From assembly GCA_965221595.1 (NCBI GenBank), contig OZ244900.1, positions 2,604,001 to 2,668,000 of the forward strand: DNA of 64,000 bases, written 5' to 3'. Source of the DNA: JAAXGX01 sp965221595 (GTDB lineage Bacteria > Acidobacteriota > Vicinamibacteria > Vicinamibacterales > UBA8438). The translations under genes and the position numbers were made by a program. The notes beneath the pieces were generated by a model. It was not told where the DNA came from, searched no databases, and saw only the letters and a program-made list of their open reading frames with translations. Below, in pieces: positions 1 to 8,493 of the stretch (position 1 is the first letter of the stretch; each line of letters starts with the position of its first letter).

Positions 1-1580
1 GGCCCGGCCCCGAAGTCGAAGATGCCGCGCGCCTCCAGGAAGAACTCGCGCTTCTCGGGGAAGAACAGGCTGAAGCGCGTCAGGTTCACCTGCTGCTCGT
101 CCACCTCCACCTGCGCGAAGTCCGTGTTGTAGGTGAAGTCGGCCGTCAGGTTCCGCGTCACGCCCCACTTGGCGTCGACGCCCGCATCGCCGTCGCCGCG
201 GTTCGTAAAGGGGGGACTGGCCGTCAGGTCCGTCGCCGACGAGCCGATGGCGTAGGGCTTGACCTCCAGTCGCCGGTTCTCCGAGGCCACCTCCAGCCCG
301 ACCAGCGTGGCGGCGGCCGACAGGCGGAACATGCCAGGTCCTGCCGCAATCGGCACCGGCGTCAGATGGGCCGTCTCGTTCTTGCGGCGCATGCGGCGTC
401 CGAACTGGATGCCCCACAATTGCGAGCGCCCCTGCTGGAAGCGCAGCGACTTGAACGGCATCTGCATCTCGACGGTCCAGCCGCCCTCGAAGCGGCCGGT
501 GCGCAGGTCCCAGACCGGATTCCAGTCGTTGTTCGGACTCCCCTCGTCGCTGATCTCGTAGTCGAAGAAGCCCCCGATCGGGTTGACCAGGAACGCCAGA
601 CCGTTGCGCCGGTCGTAGAACGTATCGAACCCCACGCTGAACCAGTCGTTGTTGATGAGCTGAAATCCGTCGCGCTGCATCTCGTCGGCAATCCACTGGT
701 CCTCAGGTGCCGAGTCCCAGCAGCGGGCCGTCACGTAGATGTTCTCGTCGTCGAAGAACACCCAGACCTCGGTCCGCTCCGTGGCCGGGGCGCCCTCCAG
801 GGGCAACTGCTGGACGAATCCGCTGACCGGCGGTATTTGCTCGTAGATGGTCTCGCGCAGCGCGCCGTCCAGATTGAACTCTCCACTGAGACGGAACGCG
901 CGCAGCGTCACCCGGCCGTCCGCGTCCCGCGTGAAGACCTCGGGCGGCACCGGCGCCGGCGGCCCGTCGATTGTCGCAGCGGAGACCACCGGCGCGAAGC
1001 CGCCGCCCCCCGCCGCCTCGCCGGCACCGGGCCCGGGCGACGGGTGCACCACGGGCGGCGCCGGGGGCAGGCGCCGGGCTTCCGCAACGGCCGGGTCGAC
1101 GACGGACACCGCGTCGTCCTGCACGAGCGCGGCGGCCACGCGGTCCTGGAGCACGAAAAGCTCGTCGAGCGCGCCGGCCACGTTGGCCGCGCGGGTCACC
1201 GTCCCGCCAGCTACGTCCACGAGACGCGCCGTTATCCTGATGCGGTCGCCGATCCGCTGGTAGCCGCCGGCTACGACCCAGGGCGTGCCGAGCTCACGCC
1301 CGACCTCGACCGCCGACCGACCGACCGCCGGGCCGACGTCGACCGCCGCGAGGCTCGCCACGCGCTCGAGGTCGACCGCCACGGTCTCGGCGATGCCCGC
1401 ACCGATCCAGTCGTCTTCCGGCGCACCGGTGATGTTGACGAAGGAAACGACGGCCACGCGGTCGCCGGCCCGCGGCAGGCGGCGGTCCGGCGCCGCGGGT
1501 TCCTGGGCGGCCGACGCCGCAGCCGAGGCGACGAGGAGGACGACTACGAGTGCGAGGCTGCAGGCAGACAGCGACCGCAT
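1..1580 (-). CDS. Secreted TolB-like/CBM9-like/DUF5916 outer-membrane protein (3' end outside window)
   Basis: Read from an ATG at 1580, the frame stays open to base 1 (526 codons) and continues outside the window. A signal peptide covers residues 1-25 and ends near ASAAQ. Residues about 35-150 resemble the TolB/FlgO-like N-terminal domain (VAVVSFVNITG, WVVAGGY, RITARLVDV). A Pro/Gly/Ala-rich linker follows at about 160-200, then a CBM9-like domain at about 215-400 (VWVFFDDENIYV, NDWFSVGFDTFYDRRNG). The last part is the start of a DUF5916 region with its typical NTDFAQVE and FSLFFPEKREFF motifs. DUF5916 proteins are predicted outer-membrane barrels of unknown substrate and normally start with the CBM9-like part, so the TolB-like extension is unusual. 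The single frame was checked at both ends of the reading. The specific role is unknown. Confidence 0.85.
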   Translation of the reverse strand, partial: MRSLSACSLALVVVLLVASAAASAAQEPAAPDRRLPRAGDRVAVVSFVNITGAPEDDWIGAGIAETVAVDLERVASLAAVDVGPAVGRSAVEVGRELGTPWVVAGGYQRIGDRIRITARLVDVAGGTVTRAANVAGALDELFVLQDRVAAALVQDDAVSVVDPAVAEARRLPPAPPVVHPSPGPGAGEAAGGGGFAPVVSAATIDGPPAPVPPEVFTRDADGRVTLRAFRLSGEFNLDGALRETIYEQIPPVSGFVQQLPLEGAPATERTEVWVFFDDENIYVTARCWDSAPEDQWIADEMQRDGFQLINNDWFSVGFDTFYDRRNGLAFLVNPIGGFFDYEISDEGSPNNDWNPVWDLRTGRFEGGWTVEMQMPFKSLRFQQGRSQLWGIQFGRRMRRKNETAHLTPVPIAAGPGMFRLSAAATLVGLEVASENRRLEVKPYAIGSSATDLTASPPFTNRGDGDAGVDAKWGVTRNLTADFTYNTDFAQVEVDEQQVNLTRFSLFFPEKREFFLEARGIFDFGAG

Positions 1581-1697
1581 GCGATCACATCGAGACGAAC
1601 GGCGGCGGGAATTCGCCTGCCCCAAGCCGTTCCGTCGAACGGAATCCCGTTGAGCTGGTACGCGCATCGGGCTATCGTTGTCGCCGAGACCGAACCG

Positions 1698-1835
1698 ATG
1701 CAGCGCCTGGCATTGATGACCGTCGGCTTCATCGTGGTGTTCAGCGTCGTCCCCTCGCTCCTGCCGCTAGAGGCCGTGGTAGTCGTATTCGTCTGCTTCG
1801 CCGGCTACCTGGCCTGGCGGGTTCGGCCCCGCTGA
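1698..1835 (+). CDS. Small two-helix membrane protein (hypothetical)
   Basis: A 45-residue frame lies in the gap between the divergent start of the DUF5916 gene and the 3' end of the corC-like gene. It encodes two hydrophobic stretches, residues about 4-22 (LALMTVGFIVVFSVVPSLL) and 25-41, and ends with the basic tail WRVRPR, which suggests a hairpin in the inner membrane with the C-terminus inside. I do not recognise a family. There is only a weak purine-rich stretch before the ATG. Coding status rests on composition alone, so it could be a chance frame. Confidence 0.4.
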   Translation: MQRLALMTVGFIVVFSVVPSLLPLEAVVVVFVCFAGYLAWRVRPR

Positions 1836-1911
1836 ACCGGCGCCGACCGGAGCAGTCGGCCGCCGGCGCCATCCGTAGCGCAGACTACCCGAAAGGCGAC
1901 GGGTGCGCCAG

Positions 1912-1980
1912 CGTCGCGCCTTGCCAGACGGGCGCCTCGCCCGTCTCGGTGCAACGCGGGGTTGCGCCACGAGCTGCTAG
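1912..1980 (+). repeat. Stop-anchored intergenic repeat, copy 1
   Basis: Copy of a dispersed repeat found at several places in this window. Shared blocks are GTCGCGCCTTGCCAG, a GC-rich palindromic centre (GACGGGCGCCTCGCCCGTC), GTGCAACGCGGGGTT and GAGCTGCTAG. The final CTAG, read on the minus strand, supplies the TAG stop codon of the corC-like gene. It could act as a terminator or as an mRNA 3'-end structure. Confidence 0.75.
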
Positions 1981-3020
1981 AGCGCCCGGCCCCGCCGCCG
2001 CAGAATCTCGTCTCGCCGCCGGTGCGCGTAGGTGCGCAGATCCGTGATCTGATCGAACTCGTCGACTATCTCGCGGCCGATGAGCTCCTCCAGCACATCC
2101 TCGAGGGTGACGATCCCCACGAACGCGCCGAACTCGTCGATGACCGCCACCAGGTGCTGGCGACGATCGAGGAACGTTCGCAGCAGCTCGTCGAGCGGTG
2201 TCGAGTCGACCACGAAGTGCAGCGGCCGCATCATGTCGTCGAGCGTGACGTCGAGCCGGTTCCTGGCGACCGCCGCCAGCACGTCCTGACGGTGCACGAC
2301 GCCCACCAGATCGTCCGGGTCGACGTCGAAGACCGGCACCCGGCTGTGCTTGCCCAGGTCGTCGAGCGCGGCGGCCTCACGCGCGCTGACCCCGGCGGCC
2401 AGCGTGAACACGACCGGCCGCGGCGTCATGACGTCCTTCGCCGTGCGGGTCTCCAGCGACAGCACGTTGCGGATGACGCTCGCCTCGTGCGGCTTGAGCG
2501 TGCCCGAGCGCAGACCCGACCCGACCAGGGTGAGCAGCTCCTCGTCGGAGACGCGGTGCTCCTGGTGCCCCTGCGAGACGAGCTTCGTCACCACCCGCGT
2601 CAGGGCCACGAGCGGCCGGAACGATACCACCAGCGCGTGCAGCGGGTAGGCGATCCAGGTTGCGAGGCCGCTGGCGTGGACGACGCCCACCGTCTTGGGC
2701 AGGACCTCCGCAAACAGCAAGATCGCCAGCGTGAAGGCCGCTGAGAAGTACACCACGTTGCCATCTCCGAACTCGCGCGCGGCAATGGCGCCCGCGAGCG
2801 CGCCGCCACCCGTGTTCGCAATCGTGTTCAGCGCCAGGATGGCGGCGATCGGACGGTCCACCTGGCCCCGCAGACGTGTGAGCAGGCGGCCCGACCCGTG
2901 CCCCGCCCGCTCGAGCACCGCGATCCGGCTGGCGGGAACGGAGTACAGCACGGCCTCGAAGAGGGAGCACGTGGCCGACGCGACCACGACGAATCCGACG
3001 ACGAGCATCAGCTCGGGCAT
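1977..3020 (-). CDS. CorC/HlyC-type CNNM transmembrane and CBS-domain protein
   Basis: 347 residues. Residues about 1-150 form a CNNM/DUF21 transmembrane domain with hydrophobic segments near 1-25, 55-80, 85-112 and 115-140, and the family motif FAEVLPKTVG. Two CBS domains follow at about 190-245 (VMTPRPVVFTL) and 250-310 (PLHFVVDSTPLDELL, IDEFGAFVGIVTLEDVLEELIG). The C-terminal CorC_HlyC domain usual in longer members is missing; the protein ends in an Arg-rich tail. The family is tied to divalent cation (Mg/Co) efflux or homeostasis at the inner membrane. It is divergently transcribed from gdhA across a 72-bp gap. Its stop codon lies inside a dispersed repeat. Family assignment is firm, substrate is not. 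Confidence 0.9.
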   Translation of the reverse strand: MPELMLVVGFVVVASATCSLFEAVLYSVPASRIAVLERAGHGSGRLLTRLRGQVDRPIAAILALNTIANTGGGALAGAIAAREFGDGNVVYFSAAFTLAILLFAEVLPKTVGVVHASGLATWIAYPLHALVVSFRPLVALTRVVTKLVSQGHQEHRVSDEELLTLVGSGLRSGTLKPHEASVIRNVLSLETRTAKDVMTPRPVVFTLAAGVSAREAAALDDLGKHSRVPVFDVDPDDLVGVVHRQDVLAAVARNRLDVTLDDMMRPLHFVVDSTPLDELLRTFLDRRQHLVAVIDEFGAFVGIVTLEDVLEELIGREIVDEFDQITDLRTYAHRRRDEILRRRGRAL

Positions 3021-3092
3021 GAGAGACTTCGCCTCCGTCAGGAGAGTCTACCTGGCGGTTGCGCAGCGAACTTGCGACAATGACCGCCGACC

Positions 3093-4505
3093 ATGCCTGC
3101 ACACCGATTCTTCACGGACGTCTCCCACTACTTCGATCGCGCGGCCGCCCTGGGCTCCCATCCGCCCGGTCTCCTGGACCAGATCAAGCGCTGCAACAGC
3201 TTGTACCGCTTCGACTTCCCGGTCCGTCAACAGGACGGGACGCTCACCGTGGTGCGCGCCTGGCGCGCCGAGCACAGCCACCACCGGCTGCCGGTCAAGG
3301 GTGGCATCCGCTACAGCGCCGAGGTGGACGAGGACGAGGTCATGGCGCTGGCGGCGCTGATGACCTACAAGTGCGCCATCGTCGACGTGCCGTACGGCGG
3401 CGCCAAGGGCGCCATCCGGATCGACACGAGGCAGTACACGACCGAGCAGCTCGAACGCATCACGCGGCGCTACACGCACGAGCTGATCCGCAAGAACTTC
3501 ATCGGCCCCGCGGTCGACGTGCCGGCGCCGGACCTCGGCACGGGCGCGCGCGAGATGGCCTGGATGGCGGACACGTACCAGGCGGTCCGGGGCGATCAGA
3601 TCGATGCCCTGGGCTGCGTGACCGGCAAGCCCGTGCCGCAGGGCGGCGTCGCCGGGCGCACCGAGGCGACCGGCCGCGGGCTGTACTACGTGCTGCGCGA
3701 GGCCTGCAGCCAGGAGCAGGACATGCGGCGGCTCGGCCTCGGTACGGGGCTCGACGGCAAGCGGATCGCCGTGCAGGGTTTCGGCAAGGTCGGCTTCTGG
3801 GCCGCGAAGTTCTGCCACGCCGACGGGGCACGGATCGTCGGCGTGGCGGACCGGACCGGCACCATCGCCAATCCCGCCGGCCTCGATCCCGACGCGGTGC
3901 GCCGGCACATCGCTACGACCGGCAGCGTGGCGGGGTTTCCGGACGCCAAGGTGCACGACGATCCGCACGCCGCGCTGGAGCTGGATTGCGACGTGCTCAT
4001 CCCGGCCGCCGTCGAGAACCAGCTCACGGCGGAGAACGCCGGCCGCGTTGCGGCGCGCATCATCGTGGAGGGTGCCAACGGCCCGACCACGCCGGAAGCG
4101 GACGCCGTCTTCAACGCCAGAGGGATCCTGGTCGTTCCGGACGTCTACGCCAACGCGGGCGGCGTCATCGTGTCGTACTTCGAGTGGCTCAAGAACCTCT
4201 CCCACGTGCGCTTCGGTCGTCTCGAACGCCGCTACCAGGAGCGTGCCGACAACCGGCTGCTGGGGGTCATCGAGTCGGTGACGGGCACCACGCTGAGCGC
4301 CGGCGAGCGCGCGCAGGTCGTGCGTCCCATTCACGAGCTGACCGTGGTCAACTCGGGCCTCGAGGAGACCATGATCAGCGCGTACCACCACATCCGCGAG
4401 ACGCAGCAAACGGTGAACGGGATCGAGGATCTGCGCACCGCCGCCTTCCACCTCGCCATCGAGCGCGTCGCCCAGGCCTACCTGCAGAGGGGCGTGTTTC
4501 CGTAG
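3093..4505 (+). CDS. gdhA: Glu/Leu/Phe/Val dehydrogenase (glutamate dehydrogenase type)
   Basis: 470 residues, cytoplasmic. It catalyses reversible oxidative deamination of an amino acid, most probably glutamate to 2-oxoglutarate and ammonia with NAD(P)+. The N-terminal dimerisation/substrate domain has the lysine-bearing motifs LPVKGGIRYS and YKCAIVDVPYGGAKGA, and PAPDLGTGAREMAWM. The Rossmann half has RIAVQGFGKVGFWAAKF near 225-240 and the acidic/Asn motif PAAVENQLT. The conserved VVPDVYANAGGVIVSYFEW segment is present. The length is somewhat above the usual 410-450. It faces the PQQ gene tail to tail with only 12 bp between stops. Coenzyme preference cannot be read with confidence. Confidence 0.93.
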   Translation: MPAHRFFTDVSHYFDRAAALGSHPPGLLDQIKRCNSLYRFDFPVRQQDGTLTVVRAWRAEHSHHRLPVKGGIRYSAEVDEDEVMALAALMTYKCAIVDVPYGGAKGAIRIDTRQYTTEQLERITRRYTHELIRKNFIGPAVDVPAPDLGTGAREMAWMADTYQAVRGDQIDALGCVTGKPVPQGGVAGRTEATGRGLYYVLREACSQEQDMRRLGLGTGLDGKRIAVQGFGKVGFWAAKFCHADGARIVGVADRTGTIANPAGLDPDAVRRHIATTGSVAGFPDAKVHDDPHAALELDCDVLIPAAVENQLTAENAGRVAARIIVEGANGPTTPEADAVFNARGILVVPDVYANAGGVIVSYFEWLKNLSHVRFGRLERRYQERADNRLLGVIESVTGTTLSAGERAQVVRPIHELTVVNSGLEETMISAYHHIRETQQTVNGIEDLRTAAFHLAIERVAQAYLQRGVFP

Positions 4506-4517
4506 ACGGTCGGGGCG

Positions 4518-5753
4518 TCAGGGGCGCAGGTCCAGGCAGGCGAGCGTGTCGCCGTTGCGGACGTAGAGCAGCCCGTCGGCGATGGCCGGATAGGCCCGGA
4601 TCACCGGCGGCAGGACCGGCGCCCGCGCCAGCGGCTCGAACCCTGCCGGGGAGGCCGCGGCAATCACGAGCTCGCCGGTCTCGCGGACGATGACGAGCCG
4701 GTCACCCGCCAGGGTGACGCTGCCGGCCCGGAATCCGTCGACGGACCACTGCACGGTCCCCGTCCGCAGCTCGACGGCCCGGAAGCTCGGACCGTACTCC
4801 TGGCGCCCATGGAACCCGTAGAGGTAGCCGTCGTGGTGAACGCTCGTCGCGTAGTGGTTGGAGAGGACTTCGTCGGACGACCAGAGCGGCTGCAGCCCGG
4901 CGCCGACCACCTGGAACACCGCGGCGCCCGCGCCGTACGAGGCGGAAACGAAGACCAGGTCACCGACCACGAGCGGGGTCGCCGCGTTGACCGAGGCCCG
5001 CAGCCGCGACCTCCAGCGCTGCTCGAAGCGCACCTCCCCGCTGGCCGGATCGAGCCCGACCAGACCGTTGCGCGTGAAGAAGACGGCATGCCGGACGCCG
5101 CCCAGATCAGCCGCCACCGCCGACGAGTAGCTGGCTTCGTCGGAGGTCGCGGTCCACAGAACGGCACCCGATGCGGCATCGAACGCCACGATGCCGGCGC
5201 CGTTCCCGCCGATGTTGGCTATGACGCGGCCGCCGTCGACGAGCGGCGAGCCCGCCGCGCCGAAGAAACCCTTGCGGAAGCCGAATCGGGACTGCGTGTC
5301 GACGCGCCACAGGGGCGCACCAGTCTCCAGGCTGACCGCCTGCAGCTGCCCCTGCGCACCGAACGTGAATACGCGGCCGCCGGACACCACCGGAACGGCG
5401 CGCGGACCCTCGTCGAAGCCGAAATCGTCGCGGTAGGCTGTCGGGTAGTCGTGACGCCACAGGGGACGGCCCGTCAGCGCGTCCAGTGCCTCGAGCACCT
5501 CGCGGTCGCCCACCCGGTGGAACAGGAGCACCCGCTCCTGCGCGACGACCGGCCCGGCGAAGCCCTCGCCGACGGCGCGGCTCCACAGCGTGGGTGGCCG
5601 GTCGCCCGGCCACTGGGTGCTGAGGGGGGGTCCGCTGTAGTGCCCGTCGCGTGCGGGCCCCAGGAACTGCGGCCATTCCTGGGCCTGGGCCGCAAGCGGC
5701 CCGCCGGCGAGCAGGCAGACCCAGACCACCAACCGCGATTGCGTCCTGTTCAT
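4518..5753 (-). CDS. Secreted PQQ-type beta-propeller protein
   Basis: 411 residues, starting MNRTQSRLVV with a signal peptide cleaved near AAQAQ. The body is built of repeated PQQ-like blades such as LEALDALTGRPLWRHDYP, LQAVSLETGAPLWRV and IVAFDASGAVLWT-type motifs. Such proteins occur as periplasmic scaffolds or quinoprotein-like propellers; no PQQ-ligand or catalytic residue is evident, so an enzymatic role should not be assumed. The start overlaps the stop of the upstream GNAT gene by 4 bp (ATGA), so the two are translationally coupled. A longer upstream in-frame start exists but lacks a signal sequence. Confidence 0.85.
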   Translation of the reverse strand: MNRTQSRLVVWVCLLAGGPLAAQAQEWPQFLGPARDGHYSGPPLSTQWPGDRPPTLWSRAVGEGFAGPVVAQERVLLFHRVGDREVLEALDALTGRPLWRHDYPTAYRDDFGFDEGPRAVPVVSGGRVFTFGAQGQLQAVSLETGAPLWRVDTQSRFGFRKGFFGAAGSPLVDGGRVIANIGGNGAGIVAFDAASGAVLWTATSDEASYSSAVAADLGGVRHAVFFTRNGLVGLDPASGEVRFEQRWRSRLRASVNAATPLVVGDLVFVSASYGAGAAVFQVVGAGLQPLWSSDEVLSNHYATSVHHDGYLYGFHGRQEYGPSFRAVELRTGTVQWSVDGFRAGSVTLAGDRLVIVRETGELVIAAASPAGFEPLARAPVLPPVIRAYPAIADGLLYVRNGDTLACLDLRP

Positions 5754-6355
5754 CGGCGCGGACCGTCTCCTTTCGAGCCGGCCGCCGTGGTCGCGGCCAG
5801 GGGCCGCACGGCGGCTGCGGGCCATTCGCGGGCCAGCATCGCGTAGACGACGTGGTCGACGAAGCGATCGTAGAGCCACTCGGCGTCCCGCAGCAGGCCC
5901 TCCTCCGTGAAACCCAGACGCGTCGGGACCGCGCGGCTGCGGTGGTTCGCAACCGCGCAGCGGATCTCCACGCGGTTCAAGCGGACGTCGTTGAAGGCGT
6001 GGGTGAGCAGGGCGCGGCAGGACGCGGTGACCAACCCCAGACCCTGGTAGTCCTCCCCCACCCAGTACCCCAGGGACGTCAGGCGATTCCGCCAGTCGAT
6101 GGGGTGGCAGCCCACGATGCCGGCGATGCGGTCATGGCGGCGAATGGCGAGCTGCAGCCCCTTGCGGCTCTCGGAGTAGCTGCGCGCGGCCTGGATGAAC
6201 GCCCGCGTATGGGTGACGCGCTTGATGCTGTCGAGCCACGGCAGCCAGCGTCGCAGATAGGCGCGGTTGGCGTCCGTCAGCCGGAACAGCTCGCCCGCGT
6301 CCTCGATCCGGAGCGGCGCAAGCGTGACATTCTCGGCGACGGCAATCGGTCGCAT
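5750..6355 (-). CDS. GNAT N-acetyltransferase, RimJ/RimL type
   Basis: 201 residues. It is an acetyl-CoA-dependent acetyltransferase of the RimJ/RimL group, which modifies ribosomal-protein N-termini or small amines. Visible are an N-terminal LAPLRIEDAGELFRLTDAN, a central IAGIVGCHPIDW and GYWVGEDYQGLGLVTASCRALLTHAF (the CoA-binding Q/GxGxG/A region, here QGLGLV), and a C-terminal GFTEEGLLRDAEW typical of RimL-like enzymes. It is first gene of a two-gene unit with the PQQ propeller downstream (4-bp overlap). A TATAAT box lies about 65 bp upstream. The tail after residue 180 is disordered and Ala/Arg-rich. The substrate is unknown. Confidence 0.85.
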   Translation of the reverse strand: MRPIAVAENVTLAPLRIEDAGELFRLTDANRAYLRRWLPWLDSIKRVTHTRAFIQAARSYSESRKGLQLAIRRHDRIAGIVGCHPIDWRNRLTSLGYWVGEDYQGLGLVTASCRALLTHAFNDVRLNRVEIRCAVANHRSRAVPTRLGFTEEGLLRDAEWLYDRFVDHVVYAMLAREWPAAAVRPLAATTAAGSKGDGPRR

Positions 6356-6419
6356 GACTGGCGCGCCCCCTATGCTGCCGGCGCCCCCGCGCCTGCAGGC
6401 GGCCGCGAGGCTGGCGGCG

Positions 6420-6425
6420 ATTATA
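6420..6425 (-). promoter_or_regulatory. Putative -10 box for the GNAT-PQQ unit
   Basis: Perfect TATAAT on the minus strand, 65 bp before the GNAT start codon, in an otherwise very G+C-rich spacer. No convincing -35 hexamer is seen at 16-18 bp. Confidence 0.4.
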
Positions 6426-6486
6426 ACCGTGACCTCGGGCCCGCGGGGCCGCCCGGCCGGCGCCGGCGCGGCAGAGCGCGCGGCGT

Positions 6487-7827
6487 TCAGCGCGGCGAAG
6501 TCGCGTCCATGATCCGGTACAGGCGCGCTGCGGTGCGGATGAAGAGACTGCGGTGGGCGATGGCCGGCGTGGCCATCGTGAACTCGCCCAGCGGGTTGGT
6601 AGCCAGGATCTCGAACTCGGGGCCGGCCTTGATGACGAAGGTGTCGCCGTCCTCGCTCAGTGCGAAGATCTTGCCGGCGTACGCCCAGGGCGAGGCGGTG
6701 AACGCGGCGCCGACCGTGATCCGCCGGCGGCCGTAGACCTCCGCGCCGGTGCGGGCGTCGTGGCAGGTGAAGTAGCCGCGGTCCAGCAGCGTGTAGTAGT
6801 AGTCGCCGTAGACGATTGGCGACGTGTTGTAGGAACCGGCACGGGGCCGGAACCAGGCCACCCCCGCGGGCAACGGCTCGCCCTCCGCCGCCGTCAGGTC
6901 GCCCCGCGCGCCGGACCGCACGGCATACACGGGTCGCTGGCGGTCGCCGATGTAGCCCGAGCTCAGGTACAACAGGCCGAACCGGGAGAACGGCGTCGGC
7001 GCGACGATCGACGACATGCCGGTCAGCTCCCACAGGGGGTTGCCGGCCAGGTCGTACGACCGCACCTTGTCCGTGCCGGTGGTCACAATCTCGGTGCCCT
7101 CGGCGTGCTCCCAGACGTAGGGGGTGGACCAGTTGGTTCCCTCGTCGCGATTCACACGCCACAGCTCCGCCCCGGTCTCCCGGCTCAGCGCAACCAGATA
7201 GGACTGCTCGTCGTTGTCGTTGACGATATAGATGCGGTCGCCGTGCAGCACCGGCGACGCCGCGGTACCCCAGCCGGCCCGGGTCGCCACCGGGTCGAAC
7301 CGCCGGGACCACAGCAGCCGACCGTCGAGCGTCAGAGCGAAGAGCCCCACGTTGCCGAAGTACGCGTAGATGTGCTCGCCGTCGGTGACCGGCGTCTCGG
7401 ACGCATAGGTGTTCTTCAGGTGGTGCGAGGACGGCGGAATCCCGCGGTGCACCTCGCGCTCCCAGCGGGTGGCGCCGGTCGACACGTCGAAGGCGTACAC
7501 CATCCAGCGATGCTCGTCGGCGGGCACGCCCCGCTCGCCGCCCAGGTACAGCCCGCCGAGCGGTGCCTCGACCTCGCCCGTGCTGATGACGGTCGTCAGG
7601 AACACGGTATCGTCCCAGACAATCGGGGAGCTCCAGCCGAAACCCGCGATATCGCGGACCCAGGCGACGTTCTCCGTGGTGCTCCACGTCTCCGGCAGTC
7701 CGGACTGCTCCGACACACCGAGTGCACCCGGGCCGCGGAACCGCGGCCAGCGCTCCTGCGCGGCGGGTGCCGCAGCGAGGACCGCGGCGATGATTGTGGC
7801 GGCAACCGTTGTCGTTACGCGCACCAT
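6487..7827 (-). CDS. Secreted PQQ-type beta-propeller protein (second copy)
   Basis: 446 residues from MVRVTTTVAATIIAAVL, a signal peptide ending near APAAQ; starts a few codons upstream in the same frame are possible but would bury the signal. Mature protein begins ERWPRFRGPGALGVS, a common opening of these quinoprotein-like propellers, then shows repeated blades (YAFDVSTGATRWER, LFALTLDGRLLWSRR, LVALSRETGAELWRV). It parallels the propeller at 4518-5753 but is clearly divergent, so this is an old paralogy rather than a recent duplication. It is presumed periplasmic or extracellular. Function beyond the fold is unknown. Confidence 0.87.
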   Translation of the reverse strand: MVRVTTTVAATIIAAVLAAAPAAQERWPRFRGPGALGVSEQSGLPETWSTTENVAWVRDIAGFGWSSPIVWDDTVFLTTVISTGEVEAPLGGLYLGGERGVPADEHRWMVYAFDVSTGATRWEREVHRGIPPSSHHLKNTYASETPVTDGEHIYAYFGNVGLFALTLDGRLLWSRRFDPVATRAGWGTAASPVLHGDRIYIVNDNDEQSYLVALSRETGAELWRVNRDEGTNWSTPYVWEHAEGTEIVTTGTDKVRSYDLAGNPLWELTGMSSIVAPTPFSRFGLLYLSSGYIGDRQRPVYAVRSGARGDLTAAEGEPLPAGVAWFRPRAGSYNTSPIVYGDYYYTLLDRGYFTCHDARTGAEVYGRRRITVGAAFTASPWAYAGKIFALSEDGDTFVIKAGPEFEILATNPLGEFTMATPAIAHRSLFIRTAARLYRIMDATSPR

Positions 7828-7928
7828 GGCCATCCATTCTAGCGCCATTGCCCGCCACCTCGCGGCGGCCGGGCACTCCGCGCGCACCGGCACGACGACA
7901 GGCGGTCGCGTCGGACCGCGCCTGCAGC

Positions 7929-7934
7929 TATAAT
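7929..7934 (+). promoter_or_regulatory. Putative -10 box for the CHRD-DUF3014 pair
   Basis: TATAAT on the plus strand between the divergent PQQ gene and the CHRD gene, implying a leader of about 100 nt before 8046. A -35 hexamer is not recognisable. Confidence 0.35.
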
Positions 7935-8045
7935 CGGCAGGTAGGTTTACGCGCGGCCCGTACGAATCCGGGAGTCTGAACCGTAGAGACCATGCCGACC
8001 CCGCCAGGCGCGCACAGCGGGCCTCGGCGGGAGCTTTCGTCCACC

Positions 8046-8489
8046 ATGCACCTCGTCCGCCTCGCCATCGGGCTCGCCTGCGTGGCGGCAGCCACGCTGC
8101 ACGCGGGCCGGCCGCAGCCCGCCGCGGAGGAGCGCTTCGGCGGCCGCCTCTCGAGGCTGCCGGTGGACCTGGTGACGACGCACACGGTGACCGGGTCCGG
8201 CGAGGTCAGCGCCACGCTGGACGGCAGCGAGCTGACGATCGTGGCGACGTTCGAAGGCATGAGCTCGCCCGCGACCGCGGCCCATGTGCACGAGGCGCCG
8301 CGCGCGCGGCGCGGACCGGTGGCCTTCGGCATCGACGTCCCGGCGGCGGCGGGCCGCATCGAGGCGACGGTAGCGCTCACCGCCGAGCAGGTCGCAGCGC
8401 TCCGGGGCGGACGCTACTACCTGCAGATCCACACGGCGGGCAACGCCGCCGGGGAGCTGCGCGGCTGGCTGCTGCCGCGCCGGCGCTAG
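8046..8489 (+). CDS. Secreted CHRD-domain protein
   Basis: 147 residues from MHLVRLAIGLACVAAAT, which is a clean signal peptide; an earlier in-frame ATG at 7992 would add 18 residues before it and is less likely. The mature part is one CHRD (chordin-type) domain: GEVSATLDGSELTIVATFEGM, AAHVHEAPRARRGPVAF, and the diagnostic ending YYLQIHTAGNAAGELRGWL. In bacteria CHRD proteins are exported and of unknown function, often found with oxidoreductases. DUF3014 follows after 4 bp, suggesting co-transcription. Confidence 0.85.
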   Translation: MHLVRLAIGLACVAAATLHAGRPQPAAEERFGGRLSRLPVDLVTTHTVTGSGEVSATLDGSELTIVATFEGMSSPATAAHVHEAPRARRGPVAFGIDVPAAAGRIEATVALTAEQVAALRGGRYYLQIHTAGNAAGELRGWLLPRRR

Positions 8490-8493
8490 CGGG

